Positions 26,538 through 37,066 of a stretch of 64,000 nucleotides of DNA are shown here, piece after piece. Source of the stretch: Mycobacterium sp. GTDB lineage: Bacteria > Actinomycetota > Actinomycetes > Mycobacteriales > Mycobacteriaceae. The notes beneath the pieces were generated by a model. It worked only from the letters and a program-made list of their open reading frames with translations, searched no databases and was not told where the DNA came from. Position 1 is the stretch's first letter. Every line of letters starts with the position of its first letter. The stretch spans positions 62,001 through 126,000 of the forward strand of contig JAGQTV010000039.1 in assembly GCA_020438845.1 (NCBI GenBank). Reading direction: 5' to 3'. The position numbers and the translations under genes were made by a program.

Positions 26538-27411
26538 GCGCAGGCGGCAGGAACAGTTTCCGCAGCTTCCGCCGCCGCCCGACGATTACCCGGTCTTCCC
26601 CGACACCTCGACCTGGCCCGTGATCTTTCCCGAACTACCGCCAGCCCCGGGCGGCGGCCCTTGCCGGCCACCGCAACACACCTCGAAGGCGGTCCCGCCG
26701 GCGATCCCCGCCGACCAGTTGCCCAAGCACGTTGCCATCGTCATGGACGGCAACGGCCGGTGGGCCACACAGCGGGGGTTGGGCCGCACCGAGGGTCACA
26801 AGATGGGCGAGGCGGTCCTCATCGACGTCACCTGTGGCGCGATCGAACTCGGGATCAAACACCTCAGCGTCTATGCATTCTCCACCGAGAACTGGAAGCG
26901 CAGCACCGAGGAGGTTCGCTTCCTGATGGGCTTCAACCGCGAGGTCGTGCGGCGGCGCCGAGAGAACCTCGCCATCATGGGCGTGAACATGCGTTGGGTC
27001 GGGTCCCGGGCGCGAATGTGGCGCAGCGTCATGAAGGAATTCGACATCGCCGAAGAGATGACCGCGGACAACGACGTCATCACGGTGAACTACTGCGTCA
27101 ACTACGGCGGACGTGCCGAAATCGCTGAAGCGGCAAAACAAATCGCCCGCGAAGCAGCAGCCGGGAAGATCGACCCGGAGCGGGTGGGGGAGGCAACCCT
27201 GACCAAGCACCTCTACCGCCCCGACATCCCCGACGTCGACCTCTTCATCCGGACCTCCGGCGAGCAACGATCGAGTAACTTCATGATCTGGCAGGCGGCT
27301 TACGCTGAGTACGTGTTCCAGGACAAGCTCTGGCCCGACTACGATCGCCGGGACCTGTGGGCGGCCTGCGAGGAGTACGTGCACCGAAACCGACGGTTCG
27401 GTCGGGCCTAG
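26497..27411 (+). CDS. uppS: Decaprenyl diphosphate synthase (cis-prenyltransferase UppS)
   Basis: A 304-residue cis-prenyltransferase making the long polyprenyl diphosphate carrier for peptidoglycan and arabinogalactan. [12 protein letters not shown] binds the diphosphate and Mg2+, STENWKRS follows, and [15 protein letters not shown] is the C-terminal signature. The ~75-residue Pro-rich N-terminus ([16 protein letters not shown]) is typical of mycobacterial Rv2361c-type enzymes. ATG 26497 or 26503 are both inside recO. Confidence 0.93.
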   Translation: MAMDRLTSSWRGAERRRQEQFPQLPPPPDDYPVFPDTSTWPVIFPELPPAPGGGPCRPPQHTSKAVPPAIPADQLPKHVAIVMDGNGRWATQRGLGRTEGHKMGEAVLIDVTCGAIELGIKHLSVYAFSTENWKRSTEEVRFLMGFNREVVRRRRENLAIMGVNMRWVGSRARMWRSVMKEFDIAEEMTADNDVITVNYCVNYGGRAEIAEAAKQIAREAAAGKIDPERVGEATLTKHLYRPDIPDVDLFIRTSGEQRSSNFMIWQAAYAEYVFQDKLWPDYDRRDLWAACEEYVHRNRRFGRA

Positions 27412-27809
27412 TGGCAGCCGACGAAGCCATGCGCGCCGCGGATCTCCATGAGGTCCTCGCCGAGATCCTGCCGGTGGAATTGAGCGAGGACAGCGCCCTG
27501 ACGGTCGGACACGACGGAACCTTCGCCTCGCTGCGGCCGGTGACCATTGCCGACGGGTTGCAGATGGTGGCGCTGACCCAGATGCTGGCCTGGGACCTGC
27601 CCCTCGACGACGATTTGCGCGGAACCGTTACCGAGCAGGCGGGGAAGACCACCCTCGGCACAGTCTCGCTGGTCGCACGGGGAGATCAGGCGGACGTGGT
27701 GTTGCGCTACAACTTTCCGGCCGGGGGCTTGAGCGACTCGGCACTTCAAACTCTGGTGATGCTGGTCCTGGCCACCGGTGCGGAGGTCCGGCGGATCGTC
27801 GCGGGCTGA
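27411..27809 (+). CDS. Conserved mycobacterial hypothetical protein (Rv2360c-like)
   Basis: A 132-residue acidic protein, no signal peptide or membrane segment. GTG 27411 shares one base with the uppS stop. The sequence (LPVELSEDSALTVGHDG; GLQMVALTQMLAWDLP) has no motif I recognise. Its coupling with uppS is conserved in mycobacteria by gene order. A strong hairpin follows the stop. Function unknown. Confidence 0.7.
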   Translation: MAADEAMRAADLHEVLAEILPVELSEDSALTVGHDGTFASLRPVTIADGLQMVALTQMLAWDLPLDDDLRGTVTEQAGKTTLGTVSLVARGDQADVVLRYNFPAGGLSDSALQTLVMLVLATGAEVRRIVAG

Positions 27810-27816
27810 ATTGGTG

Positions 27817-27840
27817 GGTCGTCCGCCGAATCGGACGACC
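27817..27840 (+). terminator. Intrinsic hairpin after era-uppS operon
   Basis: GGTCGTCCG (27817-27825) and CGGACGACC (27832-27840) form a perfect 9-bp stem with a CCGAAT loop, 8 bp past the stop at 27809. No U tract follows. The rest of the gap to 27996 is AT-richer and presumably holds the promoter for the next gene. Confidence 0.6.
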
Positions 27841-27996
27841 AGGATTGGACACCATTCCTGCCCGCGGCCGGTGATGGCGCGCCGAGTGGGCCGCGCGTTA
27901 TCACGGATCGTATTTGCCAAAAAATTCGGGCATTTCGCTTTAAAACCAGTTGAACCCGCGTAACGTGGTGACTCACCGCGGCGATAGGAGTTTGCT

Positions 27997-29634
27997 GTGA
28001 AGCGCTCAGAGTGCAGGACTGATCGTTCGTGGAGCCAAGGCCGCACCTGGCTCGCACTTCCTGCGGCGGGGGTGGTTGTAGCCGCAGGTCTGGTGCCGGC
28101 GGGCCTGCCGGACACAATTCCGACGAGACCGGTTGCCGAGCGGGTTGTCGTTGTCAATTCCCTTGATGTGCAACTGGTTGCGTTCCTCGGACTGTTCGGC
28201 AACGGTACCGCCGATCACCCCGACGCCGGTCTCCTCATAGGTAACGGTTACAGCTACGGCAGCGTTGCGGGTGACTGTGCTGCCGTCTGCAACGGCGGCA
28301 ACGGAGGGCGGCTTCGCGGAAACGGCGGTGCCGGCTTCAATGGCGGCGACGGGGGCAACGCGGGGCTGTTCGGGTCAGGGGGCGACGGCGGAAACGGGGC
28401 CTTCGCGGTCTATGACCCCATGACGGGCGCGCGTTTGAGCGCAGCAAAAGCCGGTGGCAATGGCGGCCGGGGGGGAATCTTTGGACACGGCGGAAACGGA
28501 GGGGCCGGCGGAGAGGACAACAGCCTGCTCGACCTTCCGGCCAGCCCTGACGTGGTCACCGGCGGAAACGGCGGTGGCGGCGGAAGCGGTGGGCTCTTGG
28601 GTGACGGCGGCTGGGGTGGGCAGGGCGGCAGCGTCTTCACCCAACGAGGCCGGGCTGTGGCCGGTTCAGGTGGCGACGGTGGTGACGGTGCCGTGGGCGG
28701 AAATGGCGGTAGCGGCGGTCTGGCGTTCGTTACGCCGGAAAGCGAAGTCAGCTATGTGGCTGCTGAAGCGTTGGGGGGTGCCGGCGGGAGAGGCGGCTCC
28801 TCGACCGGCGGCGGTGCGGGCGGGGTAGGCGGCGGCGGTGGGCTTGCGCAGGTCATGGCCGGCCGGGCCGTCGGGGGCGCTGGCGGCGCCGGTGGGGAAG
28901 GAGGTCCGTTGTCGGGCAACGGCGGCCGGGGCGGCAACGGCGGCGGCGCCCAGGCACTGGGCGTAGATGCCAAGCCGAGAACGGCGCTTGGTGGTGTCGG
29001 CGGGGCCGGTGGCGCCGCGTCGAAGGGCGACGGTGGCGCAGGAGGCAACGGCGGCATAGGCCAGACCTCCGTAACCGGAGCCGCGACCGGCGGCGGCGGT
29101 GGTGCGGGAGGTGACGGCCGACAGGGCGGTACCGGAGGGGCAGGCGGACTGGCCAGAATCGATGCCCAGAGCGAATATTTCAAGCCGGTCCCGGAAGTGA
29201 CGGGCGGATCGGGAGGCGACGGAGGCAAGAGCACCGGTACCTACAAGGCCGGCGGAGCTGGCGGTCCGGGTGGGCAGGCCCTCGCCCAGGCCGCCGATGA
29301 TCTGCTGCACCCCAACGGGGATGCCAACACCACCGGGGGTGCCGGGGGCGCCGGCGGTGAAGGCGGTCCGAGGGGTAATGGCGGTCGGGGCGGTGATGGC
29401 GGCCGTGCGGGCGTGGTGGCCCAACTTCTCCCGGGCAACGTGGTGGCAATCGGCGGTCGGGGCGGTCGAGGCGGTACCAGCGGCAAAGAGGGAACAGGTG
29501 GAACAGGCGGTGCCGGTGGCGACGCCCACGGCAACCATGACCAGAGCCGCGGCGGTGTCGGTGGCCCGGGTGGGGCCGCAAATCCGCAGGGCGGCAATGC
29601 CGGTGCCGCCGGGCCGAATGGAGCAAACGTTTGA
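27997..29634 (+). CDS. PGRS-like Gly-rich exported protein without PE domain
   Basis: A 545-residue protein. Residues 1-45 look like a secretion signal with a hydrophobic core (TWLALPAAGVVVAAGLVPAG), then a linker ending with two Cys (GDCAAVCNGG), then about 450 residues of GGX/GNGG repeats interrupted by short non-repeat segments (for example AVYDPMTGARLS). The repeats resemble PE_PGRS tails, but no PE domain or YxxxD/E secretion motif is seen. GTG 27997 follows ATAGGAG. A surface or cell-wall Gly-rich protein is inferred. Confidence 0.8.
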   Translation: MKRSECRTDRSWSQGRTWLALPAAGVVVAAGLVPAGLPDTIPTRPVAERVVVVNSLDVQLVAFLGLFGNGTADHPDAGLLIGNGYSYGSVAGDCAAVCNGGNGGRLRGNGGAGFNGGDGGNAGLFGSGGDGGNGAFAVYDPMTGARLSAAKAGGNGGRGGIFGHGGNGGAGGEDNSLLDLPASPDVVTGGNGGGGGSGGLLGDGGWGGQGGSVFTQRGRAVAGSGGDGGDGAVGGNGGSGGLAFVTPESEVSYVAAEALGGAGGRGGSSTGGGAGGVGGGGGLAQVMAGRAVGGAGGAGGEGGPLSGNGGRGGNGGGAQALGVDAKPRTALGGVGGAGGAASKGDGGAGGNGGIGQTSVTGAATGGGGGAGGDGRQGGTGGAGGLARIDAQSEYFKPVPEVTGGSGGDGGKSTGTYKAGGAGGPGGQALAQAADDLLHPNGDANTTGGAGGAGGEGGPRGNGGRGGDGGRAGVVAQLLPGNVVAIGGRGGRGGTSGKEGTGGTGGAGGDAHGNHDQSRGGVGGPGGAANPQGGNAGAAGPNGANV

Positions 29635-29643
29635 CGCTGGCGT

Positions 29644-30051
29644 CTAGCGGCAGTCGGCGCAGGTTCCGAACAATTCAAAGGTGTGGCTCACGTCGGAGAA
29701 GCCATGGGCGGCAGCAACTTCGGCAGCCCACGTCTCGGCGGCCAGGCCGCTGACCTCCACTGCTGTTCCACACTTGCGACACACCAGATGATGATGGTGG
29801 GCAACCTCGGAGCACCTCCGGTAGACCGACTCGCCGGTGTCGGTGCGGACGGTGTCGAGAAGGTTGGCGGCCGCCATCGTCTGCAGAGTGCGGTAGACGG
29901 TTGTCAGCCCGATGGTGTTTCCGCGCCGACGCAGCTCGTCGTGCAGTTCTTGAGCTGAGCGGAACTCGCCGAGCTCGTCGAGCAGTTCGGCGATCGCCGA
30001 GCGCTGGCGGGTAGACCGAACTGCCCGGGCGGGATCGTTGGAAGAGGCCAC
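29644..30051 (-). CDS. zur: Fur-family zinc regulator (Zur/FurB-like)
   Basis: A 135-residue Fur-family repressor: winged helix (about 1-80, TTVYRTLQTMAAANLLDTV) and a metal/dimer domain with HHHH, CRKC and CADC. The two CXXC pairs are structural zinc ligands. In mycobacteria the Fur homolog next to glyS is the zinc uptake repressor Zur, usually preceded by smtB; here no ArsR gene adjoins it. GTG start at 30051. It diverges from glyS and converges on the PGRS-like gene, 9 bp between stops. Confidence 0.82.
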   Translation of the reverse strand: MASSNDPARAVRSTRQRSAIAELLDELGEFRSAQELHDELRRRGNTIGLTTVYRTLQTMAAANLLDTVRTDTGESVYRRCSEVAHHHHLVCRKCGTAVEVSGLAAETWAAEVAAAHGFSDVSHTFELFGTCADCR

Positions 30052-30153
30052 TTCGGTTAACCTCGCACGCCCCAGACGGGTGTGTCAAAGCTTCCCGGTG
30101 GAATGGCTCGCTACGCTGTGAGGCTGGTTCTCGACCAGAGGAGTGACAACGAC

Positions 30154-31551
30154 GTGGCGTCCGTGATTGATTCCGTCGTCAACCTGGCCAAACGCCGCGG
30201 GCTCGTGTACCCGTGCGGCGAGATTTACGGCGGCACCCGGTCTGCCTGGGACTACGGCCCGCTCGGCGTCGAACTCAAAGAGAACATCAAGCGGCAATGG
30301 TGGCGGTCGGTCGTCACGGGTCGCGAGGACGTCGTCGGCTTGGACAGCTCGATCATCCTGCCCCGCGAGGTGTGGGTGGCCTCCGGTCACGTCGAGGTGT
30401 TTCACGATCCGCTGGTGGAGTGCCTGCAGTGCCATAAGCGGCACCGCCAGGACCACATGCAGGAGGCGCACTTCGAAAAGAAGGGGGCGAAAGAGGGCCT
30501 CACGGACCCCGAGTCGGTCCCGATGACCGAGATCGTCTGCCCCGACTGCGGCACGAAGGGCCAGTGGACCGAGCCGCGCGAGTTCAACATGATGCTCAAG
30601 ACCCACCTCGGGCCCATCGAGACCGAGGAGGGCCTGCACTACCTGCGCCCGGAGACGGCACAGGGCATCTTCGTGAACTTTGCCAACGTGGTGACCACGT
30701 CGCGCAAGAAGCCCCCGTTCGGGATCGGTCAGATCGGCAAGAGTTTCCGCAACGAGATCACCCCCGGCAACTTCATCTTCCGCACCCGGGAGTTCGAGCA
30801 GATGGAGATGGAGTTCTTCGTCGAGCCGGACACCGCAAGGCAGTGGCATCAGTACTGGATCGACACCCGGCTGCAGTGGTACGTCGACCTCGGCATCGAA
30901 CCGGACAACCTCCGCCTCTATGAGCACCCCAGGGAGAAGCTGTCGCACTATTCGGACGGCACCACCGATATCGAGTACAAATTCGGCTTCGCCGGCAACC
31001 CGTGGGGCGAGCTCGAAGGCATCGCCAACCGGACCAACTTCGACCTCACCACCCACTCGAAGCACTCCGGGGTCGACCTGTCGTACTACGACCAGGCCAC
31101 CGACACCCGCTACATCCCCTACGTCATCGAACCGGCAGCCGGCCTCACCCGCTCGTTCATGGCCTTCCTCGTCGACTCCTACGCAGAGGACGAGGCGCCC
31201 AATGCCAAGGGCGGGGTCGACAAGCGCACGGTGCTGAGGCTCGATCCGCGGCTGGCCCCGGTGAAAGCAGCGGTGCTCCCGCTGTCACGCAACGCCGATC
31301 TGAGCCCGAAGGCCCGCGACCTGGCGGCCGAACTGCGGAAGAACTGGAACATCGAGTTCGACGACGCCGGTGCCATCGGCCGCCGGTACCGCCGCCAGGA
31401 CGAGATCGGCACCCCGTTCTGCGTCACGGTGGACTTCGACACCCTCGAGGACCACGCAGTCACCGTGCGCGACCGTGACGCCATGACCCAGGAGCGGGTC
31501 GGGTTGGACAACGTGGTGGCCTACTTGGCGGCCCGGTTGGTGGGCTGCTAG
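30154..31551 (+). CDS. glyS: Glycyl-tRNA synthetase (class II, alpha2 type)
   Basis: A 465-residue enzyme charging tRNA-Gly. Class II motif 2 [14 protein letters not shown] and motif 3 [10 protein letters not shown] are evident, with the anticodon-binding domain at the C-terminus. An insertion after the first third holds CLQC and CPDC, a likely zinc-binding pair. GTG 30154 with GAGGAGTG upstream gives the usual N-terminus ([15 protein letters not shown]); earlier ATGs at 30082-30103 lie in leader DNA. Confidence 0.93.
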   Translation: MASVIDSVVNLAKRRGLVYPCGEIYGGTRSAWDYGPLGVELKENIKRQWWRSVVTGREDVVGLDSSIILPREVWVASGHVEVFHDPLVECLQCHKRHRQDHMQEAHFEKKGAKEGLTDPESVPMTEIVCPDCGTKGQWTEPREFNMMLKTHLGPIETEEGLHYLRPETAQGIFVNFANVVTTSRKKPPFGIGQIGKSFRNEITPGNFIFRTREFEQMEMEFFVEPDTARQWHQYWIDTRLQWYVDLGIEPDNLRLYEHPREKLSHYSDGTTDIEYKFGFAGNPWGELEGIANRTNFDLTTHSKHSGVDLSYYDQATDTRYIPYVIEPAAGLTRSFMAFLVDSYAEDEAPNAKGGVDKRTVLRLDPRLAPVKAAVLPLSRNADLSPKARDLAAELRKNWNIEFDDAGAIGRRYRRQDEIGTPFCVTVDFDTLEDHAVTVRDRDAMTQERVGLDNVVAYLAARLVGC

Positions 31552-31575
31552 TCCCGCTCGGCGGGCAGGGGCTGC

Positions 31576-33594
31576 CTAGAACCGCCCACCCCCGCCGAAC
31601 AGACCGCCGTCGCCGCCCTGCGATCCGCCGTAGGTCGTCGAGGTCCAGCCGCCTCCTCCGGAATGGCCGCCGCCGAATCCACCGCCGAACCCGCCTCGGA
31701 GGATGTTGCCGAGGATGATGCCGCCGACCATCGCGCCCATGTCGGACTGGCCGCCGCGGTAGTGGGCCTGGTACTGGCGCTGGCCGGCCTGGACGTCGTT
31801 GTTGGCCAGGTGCTGGGCCTGGGCGGCCAGCATCGAGGCGCCGTTGGCGCGCCTGATCGCCTCGTTGATGTCGGTTTTCCGGGTGCTCTGGGCGGCCTCC
31901 AGCTGGCGAACCGCCTCGTTGAGCCGGGTGCGCGCTTCCGGGCCGATGCTGCCGCGCCGGGTGTCGATGTAGTCCGACACCGAACGGACCCTGGACTGCG
32001 CAGTGAACAGCGCCTGATCGTAGGACTTGTTCAGCCGCTCGGTCGCCTCCCGTTCCTCGGCCACCTCGGCCAGCAGACGGTCCAGGTCGGCGTCGGCCTG
32101 GGTCAGGGTGGTGAACGCGCCGAGCGGGTCGGCGGCGCCGTTGCTCTGCGCCTCGGCAACCGCCTTGACCGCTGCGTCGCGGGCCGAGGACAACTCGGCT
32201 GCCTTGTCCAGGCCCCCCTGGGCGAGCTGCTGGGCCGCCTGGTTGATGCCGCGCTGGATGTCCTCGATGGCGGCGGGTAGCGCGGAGACGGCGCGGCGGA
32301 TGTCGCTGGCCGCGCTGTCGACAGCATCGAGCATCGAACTGGCCTGCTGAAGAGCCGATTCGGCGCCGCGTACACAGTCGACGAGATCCCCGACCTCGCC
32401 GGCCACCGGCTTGGCCGCCAGCTGGCGGCCCCGGGTGATCGCCTCCTCGGCGAAGGCCAGCCGCTCCTTGACGGCGTTGACGTTGCGCGACACCGAGGCC
32501 AGCGCCGAGTCGGTGAACTCCGTGTGCAACCGGTCCAGTTGCTGTTGGGAGGGTTCCACCCGGGCGGTGACGGTCACCAACTGCTGGGTCAGCGCGTCGA
32601 GCCGCTCAGGGGCGTTGAAGACCAGGTCCCGCATCTGATGGAAGGCCTCGGTCTGGGCATCCAGTTCCCTATTGGCCTTCGCCGCCGACACCACGACACG
32701 GGTCAGCAGGTCACGCCGCTCCGGCAGCGGCTCGGGGATGTCGTCGTCGAGCTTCTGGCGGACATTGAACGCCTGTTTGAGGATGAGCCTGGCGTTGTCG
32801 ACGGCCGCGGCGAACTGCTTGGTCTGGGCATCGCCGAACTCTTCGACAGCCAGTACCAGTTCGTTGGCACTGGTACGTACCGCGTTGTCCACCTGAACGA
32901 CGATCGTGCGCGACAGCTCTTCGAGGGCGTCGATCGGAACCGAGGCCAACGCAGCCGGATCGGTGGGGTCCAGTTTCTCGGCGGCCCTCACGTCGGCCTC
33001 GTGGCGCTTTTTGCGGCGTTGGCGGCTCCAGAGCATCATCGACCCGATCACCAGCAGGCCGATCCCGGCGATGAACAACAGCGGCAGCAGCGACACGTGG
33101 CCGTCGGTGCCGGACCCGCCGCCCTTGCCGAGGCTGGCAAGCCCGTTGGCCGCGGCGACGGCCGCCCCGGCCCAGTCCTGGGCGCGCAGGGCCGGTTCGA
33201 TCCGGTCGCGGCGGACGGCGTCGACCTTCGTCGAACTCCCGCCCGCTGCGGCGGGCGGAACCAGGAACGCATAGGAACGCTGGCCGGTGGCCACCGCAAG
33301 AATGGCGTCCTCATTGCCGAGATCGCTGATGCTCCGGGCTTGCTGAGCCCAGCCGACGGCGCCCTGCGGGGCGAACGAGTCGACGTAGACCACCCACAGC
33401 CGAACATGCCGTTCGCTGTAGAGCTGGTCAACGGCCTTCTGCACGTCGGCTCGTTGCCGGCTGTCGAGGACGCCGGCGTTGTCGGTGACATAGTCCGGCA
33501 ACCGGAACGGGGGTTCGCACACTGCCGACGGCGCCACCAGGACGGCAGCCGTCAGCATCGCGGCGAGCAGGCTGAACAGACGGGCAAGACGCAT
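31576..33594 (-). CDS. TPM-domain membrane protein with coiled coil and Gly-rich tail
   Basis: A 672-residue protein: signal peptide (1-28), extracytoplasmic TPM domain (about 30-150, YVTDNAGVLDS... VYVDSF), a transmembrane segment (LLPLLFIAGIGLLVIGSMML, about 190-210), a long helical region of some 380 residues rich in Ala/Glu/Gln (coiled coil), and a Gly-rich tail (GGGFGGGHSGGGG) ending RF. TPM domains bind divalent metals or phosphatase-like substrates. ATG 33594 is chosen for the signal peptide. Corresponds to Rv2345. Converges with glyS. Confidence 0.82.
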   Translation of the reverse strand: MRLARLFSLLAAMLTAAVLVAPSAVCEPPFRLPDYVTDNAGVLDSRQRADVQKAVDQLYSERHVRLWVVYVDSFAPQGAVGWAQQARSISDLGNEDAILAVATGQRSYAFLVPPAAAGGSSTKVDAVRRDRIEPALRAQDWAGAAVAAANGLASLGKGGGSGTDGHVSLLPLLFIAGIGLLVIGSMMLWSRQRRKKRHEADVRAAEKLDPTDPAALASVPIDALEELSRTIVVQVDNAVRTSANELVLAVEEFGDAQTKQFAAAVDNARLILKQAFNVRQKLDDDIPEPLPERRDLLTRVVVSAAKANRELDAQTEAFHQMRDLVFNAPERLDALTQQLVTVTARVEPSQQQLDRLHTEFTDSALASVSRNVNAVKERLAFAEEAITRGRQLAAKPVAGEVGDLVDCVRGAESALQQASSMLDAVDSAASDIRRAVSALPAAIEDIQRGINQAAQQLAQGGLDKAAELSSARDAAVKAVAEAQSNGAADPLGAFTTLTQADADLDRLLAEVAEEREATERLNKSYDQALFTAQSRVRSVSDYIDTRRGSIGPEARTRLNEAVRQLEAAQSTRKTDINEAIRRANGASMLAAQAQHLANNDVQAGQRQYQAHYRGGQSDMGAMVGGIILGNILRGGFGGGFGGGHSGGGGWTSTTYGGSQGGDGGLFGGGGRF

Positions 33595-33673
33595 GACCGT
33601 CAATCTAGTGGCCTGCGGCCGCCGCGCCGGGAAAACTTCGCGACGAGCGCATCGGGCAGCCTGGCAGACTGTG

Positions 33674-33717
33674 TCCAGAATGACGATGACCCAGAATGAC
33701 GATGGCCCAGAATGAGG
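33674..33717. repeat. 16-bp tandem repeat spanning the dgt start codon
   Basis: The unit [T/C]CCAGAATGACGATG[A/G] occurs at 33674-33689 and 33690-33705 with a partial third copy (CCCAGAATGAGG) at 33706-33717. Each unit carries ATGACGATG, so the repeat duplicates candidate start codons. Confidence 0.7.
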
Positions 33718-35051
33718 CCGACCGCGACCGGTTCCAACCCTATGACGCAACCGATCGCGAGCGCCTGGTAGCCGAGCCGGCGAAGGCTGCGGCCCTGCCC
33801 GGAACCAACACCGACCACCGCACCGACTTCGCCCGCGACCGGGCTCGGGTCCTGCACAGCGCGGCGCTGCGCCGGCTGGCGGACAAGACTCAGGTGGTGG
33901 GCCCGCGGGAGAGCGAGAACCCCCGCACCCGGCTGACCCATTCGCTGGAAGTTGCCCAGATCGGCCGCGGGATGGCCGTCCCGCTGGGCTGCGACCCCGA
34001 CTTGGTCGACATGGCCGGCCTCGCCCACGACATCGGCCACCCGCCCTACGGGCACAACGGCGAGCGGGCTCTCAACGAATTCGCCGCCGACTTCGGCGGT
34101 TTCGAGGGAAACGCGCAGAACTTCCGCATCCTGACCCGGTTGGAGCCGAAGGTCCTGGACCGCCGCGGGCCGGATGCGCGGAGTCCCGACCTGCGGGGTC
34201 CCGACGTGCGGAGCGTCGGACTCAACCTGACCCGCGCAGCACTGGACGCGGTGACCAAATACCCGTGGCCCAAAGGCGGGGGTCCCGGAGCGGGGAACAG
34301 CGGCAAGTTCGGCTTCTACGCCGACGACCTGGAGATCGCCGGCTGGGTTCGCGCCGGCGCCCCGACCGGCCGACCCTGCCTGGAGGCCCAGGTCATGGAT
34401 TGGGCCGACGACGTCGCCTACTCCGTCCACGATGTCGAGGACGGGGTCGTATCCGGGCGAATCGACCTGCGGGTGCTGGCCGACGGCGACGCCGCCGGGA
34501 CGCTGGCGGGGTTGGGCACCTCGGTGTACGGGGGCGGGCTCGACGCGGCTGATCTGGAGGCCGCCGCCCGCCGCCTATCCGAACTCCCGGTGGTGGCCGC
34601 AGTGGGCAAGTACGACGGCACCCTGACTTCCGCGGTGGCCCTCAAGCGGTTGACCAGCGAATTGGTGGGCCGATTCGCCTCGGCTGCCATCGCGCAGACC
34701 CGCCGGGTGGCCGGGCCGGACCCATTGGTGCGCTACCGGGCCGAGTTACACGTCCCACCGGAGATCCGTGCCGAGGTCGCGGTCCTGAAGACCTTGGCGC
34801 TGCAGTTCATCATGTCCGACCCGCGCCACCTGAGGACGCAGGAAGAACAGCGCGAACGGGTCCACCGGGTGGCGGATTGGCTCGCGGCCCGGGCGCCGGC
34901 CAGCCTGGATGCACTGTTTGGCCCCGCGTTCAACGCCGCCGGTGACGATGCAGGCCGGATGCGGGTGATCGTCGACCAGATTGCGTCATACACCGAGGGC
35001 CGACTTGAGCGCCTCGACGGCTCCGCTCCCGCGATTAAGCTGAGGCCGTGA
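33696..35051 (+). CDS. dgt: dNTP triphosphohydrolase (Dgt-like, HD superfamily)
   Basis: A 451-residue HD-domain enzyme hydrolysing dNTPs (dGTP) to nucleoside and triphosphate. HD ligands: His in [13 protein letters not shown] and HD in [15 protein letters not shown], with the later Asp in [13 protein letters not shown]. The segment [20 protein letters not shown] is a short internal near-repeat loop. ATGs at 33696 and 33702 are both possible. Its stop overlaps dnaG (GTGA), as in other mycobacteria. Confidence 0.9.
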   Translation: MTMAQNEADRDRFQPYDATDRERLVAEPAKAAALPGTNTDHRTDFARDRARVLHSAALRRLADKTQVVGPRESENPRTRLTHSLEVAQIGRGMAVPLGCDPDLVDMAGLAHDIGHPPYGHNGERALNEFAADFGGFEGNAQNFRILTRLEPKVLDRRGPDARSPDLRGPDVRSVGLNLTRAALDAVTKYPWPKGGGPGAGNSGKFGFYADDLEIAGWVRAGAPTGRPCLEAQVMDWADDVAYSVHDVEDGVVSGRIDLRVLADGDAAGTLAGLGTSVYGGGLDAADLEAAARRLSELPVVAAVGKYDGTLTSAVALKRLTSELVGRFASAAIAQTRRVAGPDPLVRYRAELHVPPEIRAEVAVLKTLALQFIMSDPRHLRTQEEQRERVHRVADWLAARAPASLDALFGPAFNAAGDDAGRMRVIVDQIASYTEGRLERLDGSAPAIKLRP

Positions 35052-36994
35052 CAGCTGCGGCGGGCGGAGGCGGAAGCCGCAAGGGCCGCATCCCCGACCG
35101 TGACATCACCGCGATCCGGGAACAGGCGCGCATCGAGGACGTCGTCGGCGATCACGTGCAGTTGCGCCGTGCCGGAGCGGATTCACTCAAAGGTCTGTGC
35201 CCGTTCCACGATGAGAAGTCGCCGTCGTTTCATGTCCGCCCCAACCACGGTCATTTCCATTGTTTCGGGTGTGGCGAGGGCGGCGACGTCTACGCCTTCA
35301 TCCAGAAGGTCGAACACGTCAGTTTCGTCGAAGCCGTCGAACTGCTGGCCGACCGAATCGGGTACACGGTCACCTACACCGGCGGGGGCAACACCGTTCA
35401 GCGCGATCGCGGCAGCCGCAGCCGGCTCGTCGCCGCGAATGCGGCCGCGCAGGAGTTCTATTCCGCTGCCTTGGAATCCGATGAAGCCGCCCCCGCACGC
35501 CGGTACCTCACGGAACGAAACTTCGACGCCGGCTCAGCCCGCCACTTCGGCTGCGGGTTCGCCCCCTCGGGCTGGGACTCGCTGACGAAACATCTGATCC
35601 GCAAGGGATTCGAGTTCAAGGAACTTGAGGCCGCGGGCCTTTCCCGGGAGGGGCGGCGCGGCCCGATGGACCGGTTTCATCGCCGCCTGCTGTGGCCGAT
35701 CCGCAGCGTCAGCGGTGAAACGGTGGGATTCGGGGCTCGGCGCATATTCGACGACGACCCCATCGAGGCGAAGTACGTCAATACCCCCGAGACCACGTTG
35801 TACAAGAAGTCGTCGGTGCTCTTCGGCATCGACTTGGCCAAGCGCGACATCGCCAAAGGCCATCAGGCCGTCGTCGTCGAGGGGTACACCGACGTCATGG
35901 CGATGCACCTCGCCGGGGTCACCACCGCCGTCGCGTCCTGCGGAACCGCGTTCGGCGACGAGCACCTCTCGATGCTGCGGCGCTTGATGATGGACGACAA
36001 ATTTTTCCGCGGTGAGCTCATCTACGTCTTCGACGGCGACGCCGCCGGCCAGGCCGCAGCGCTCAAGGCCTTCGCCGGCGAACAGAATCTGGCCGGGCAG
36101 AGTTTCGTCGCCGTTGCGGCCGACGGCATGGACCCGTGCGATCTGCGGCTGGCCTCCGGTGACGCTGCGCTGCGGGATCTGGTGGCCCGGCGCACCCCGC
36201 TCTTCGAGTTCGCCATTCGCACGGCGCTGACCGAGCACGACCTCGACAATGCCGAGGGGCGGGTGGCCGCGCTGCGCCGTTGCGTTCCGATGGTCGCCCA
36301 GATCAAGGACCCCACACTGCGCGACGAGTACGCACGCCAGTTGGCGGGTTGGACCGGGTGGGCCGACGTCGCCCAGGTCATCTCCCGGGTCCGGGAAGAG
36401 GCCGGCCGCAAACCGAACGAGCGCGGCGCAGGTCGTGGTGCCGCTGCTTCGGGGGCGCCCCGTTCGGCCCAGACCGGCCAGGCTGCAGCGCCAGCGCGAC
36501 CGGATCCGCGCGATCCCACCCTGTGGCCGCAGCGTGAAGCCCTCAAAGCCGCCCTTCAGTACCCGGCTCTGGCCGGTCCGGTGTTCGACTCGCTGACGAC
36601 CGAGAACTTCACCCATCCGGGCTATATCGCCGTGCGCACCTCGATCGCGGCGGCGGGCGGCACCGCGGCCGGGCTCACCGGGGCGCAGTGGATCGAGCAG
36701 GTGCGCGAAAAGGCGGGTTCACCCGCTGCCACCGGTTTGATCACTGAACTGAGCGTGGAAACCATCAAGATCGACGACGACGACCGGTTGCCACGCTACG
36801 TCGGCGGCGTGCTGGCCCGGTTGCAGGAAGTGTGGGTGGGCAGGCAGGTCGCGGAGGTGAAATCCAAACTGCAGCGAATGTCCCCTGTCGAGCAGGGCGA
36901 CGAGTACCACGCACTCTTCGGCGACCTCGTCGCCTTGGAGGCCTACCGGCGCAGTCTGCTCGAGCAGGCCAGCGGCGACGACCTGACCGCATGA
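35048..36994 (+). CDS. dnaG: DNA primase DnaG
   Basis: A 648-residue primase: CHC2 zinc domain ([13 protein letters not shown]...HCFGC, about 45-85), DnaG core, TOPRIM domain with [12 protein letters not shown] and FDGDAAG, an Ala/Pro/Arg linker near 445-480, and a C-terminal DnaB-interacting domain. It makes RNA primers at the replication fork. GTG 35048 overlaps the dgt stop. Confidence 0.95.
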   Translation: MTAAAGGGGSRKGRIPDRDITAIREQARIEDVVGDHVQLRRAGADSLKGLCPFHDEKSPSFHVRPNHGHFHCFGCGEGGDVYAFIQKVEHVSFVEAVELLADRIGYTVTYTGGGNTVQRDRGSRSRLVAANAAAQEFYSAALESDEAAPARRYLTERNFDAGSARHFGCGFAPSGWDSLTKHLIRKGFEFKELEAAGLSREGRRGPMDRFHRRLLWPIRSVSGETVGFGARRIFDDDPIEAKYVNTPETTLYKKSSVLFGIDLAKRDIAKGHQAVVVEGYTDVMAMHLAGVTTAVASCGTAFGDEHLSMLRRLMMDDKFFRGELIYVFDGDAAGQAAALKAFAGEQNLAGQSFVAVAADGMDPCDLRLASGDAALRDLVARRTPLFEFAIRTALTEHDLDNAEGRVAALRRCVPMVAQIKDPTLRDEYARQLAGWTGWADVAQVISRVREEAGRKPNERGAGRGAAASGAPRSAQTGQAAAPARPDPRDPTLWPQREALKAALQYPALAGPVFDSLTTENFTHPGYIAVRTSIAAAGGTAAGLTGAQWIEQVREKAGSPAATGLITELSVETIKIDDDDRLPRYVGGVLARLQEVWVGRQVAEVKSKLQRMSPVEQGDEYHALFGDLVALEAYRRSLLEQASGDDLTA

Positions 36995-37066
36995 CCGGCC
37001 TTCGGCTATCGTTACTGCCAGCGATCGTTGGTTAACGAATTCACGGTCGTCAGCGAAAGGTCGGGT

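Noticed and set aside
28666-29538. Long minus-strand frames opposite the Gly-rich gene (Ala/Pro/Thr-rich)
   Set aside because: They are the complement of GGX codons; the plus strand has signal peptide, ribosome site and regular repeats.
28260-29634. Repetitive block considered as a CRISPR or satellite array
   Set aside because: The repeats are in-frame Gly codons of varying length with no constant repeat-spacer period.
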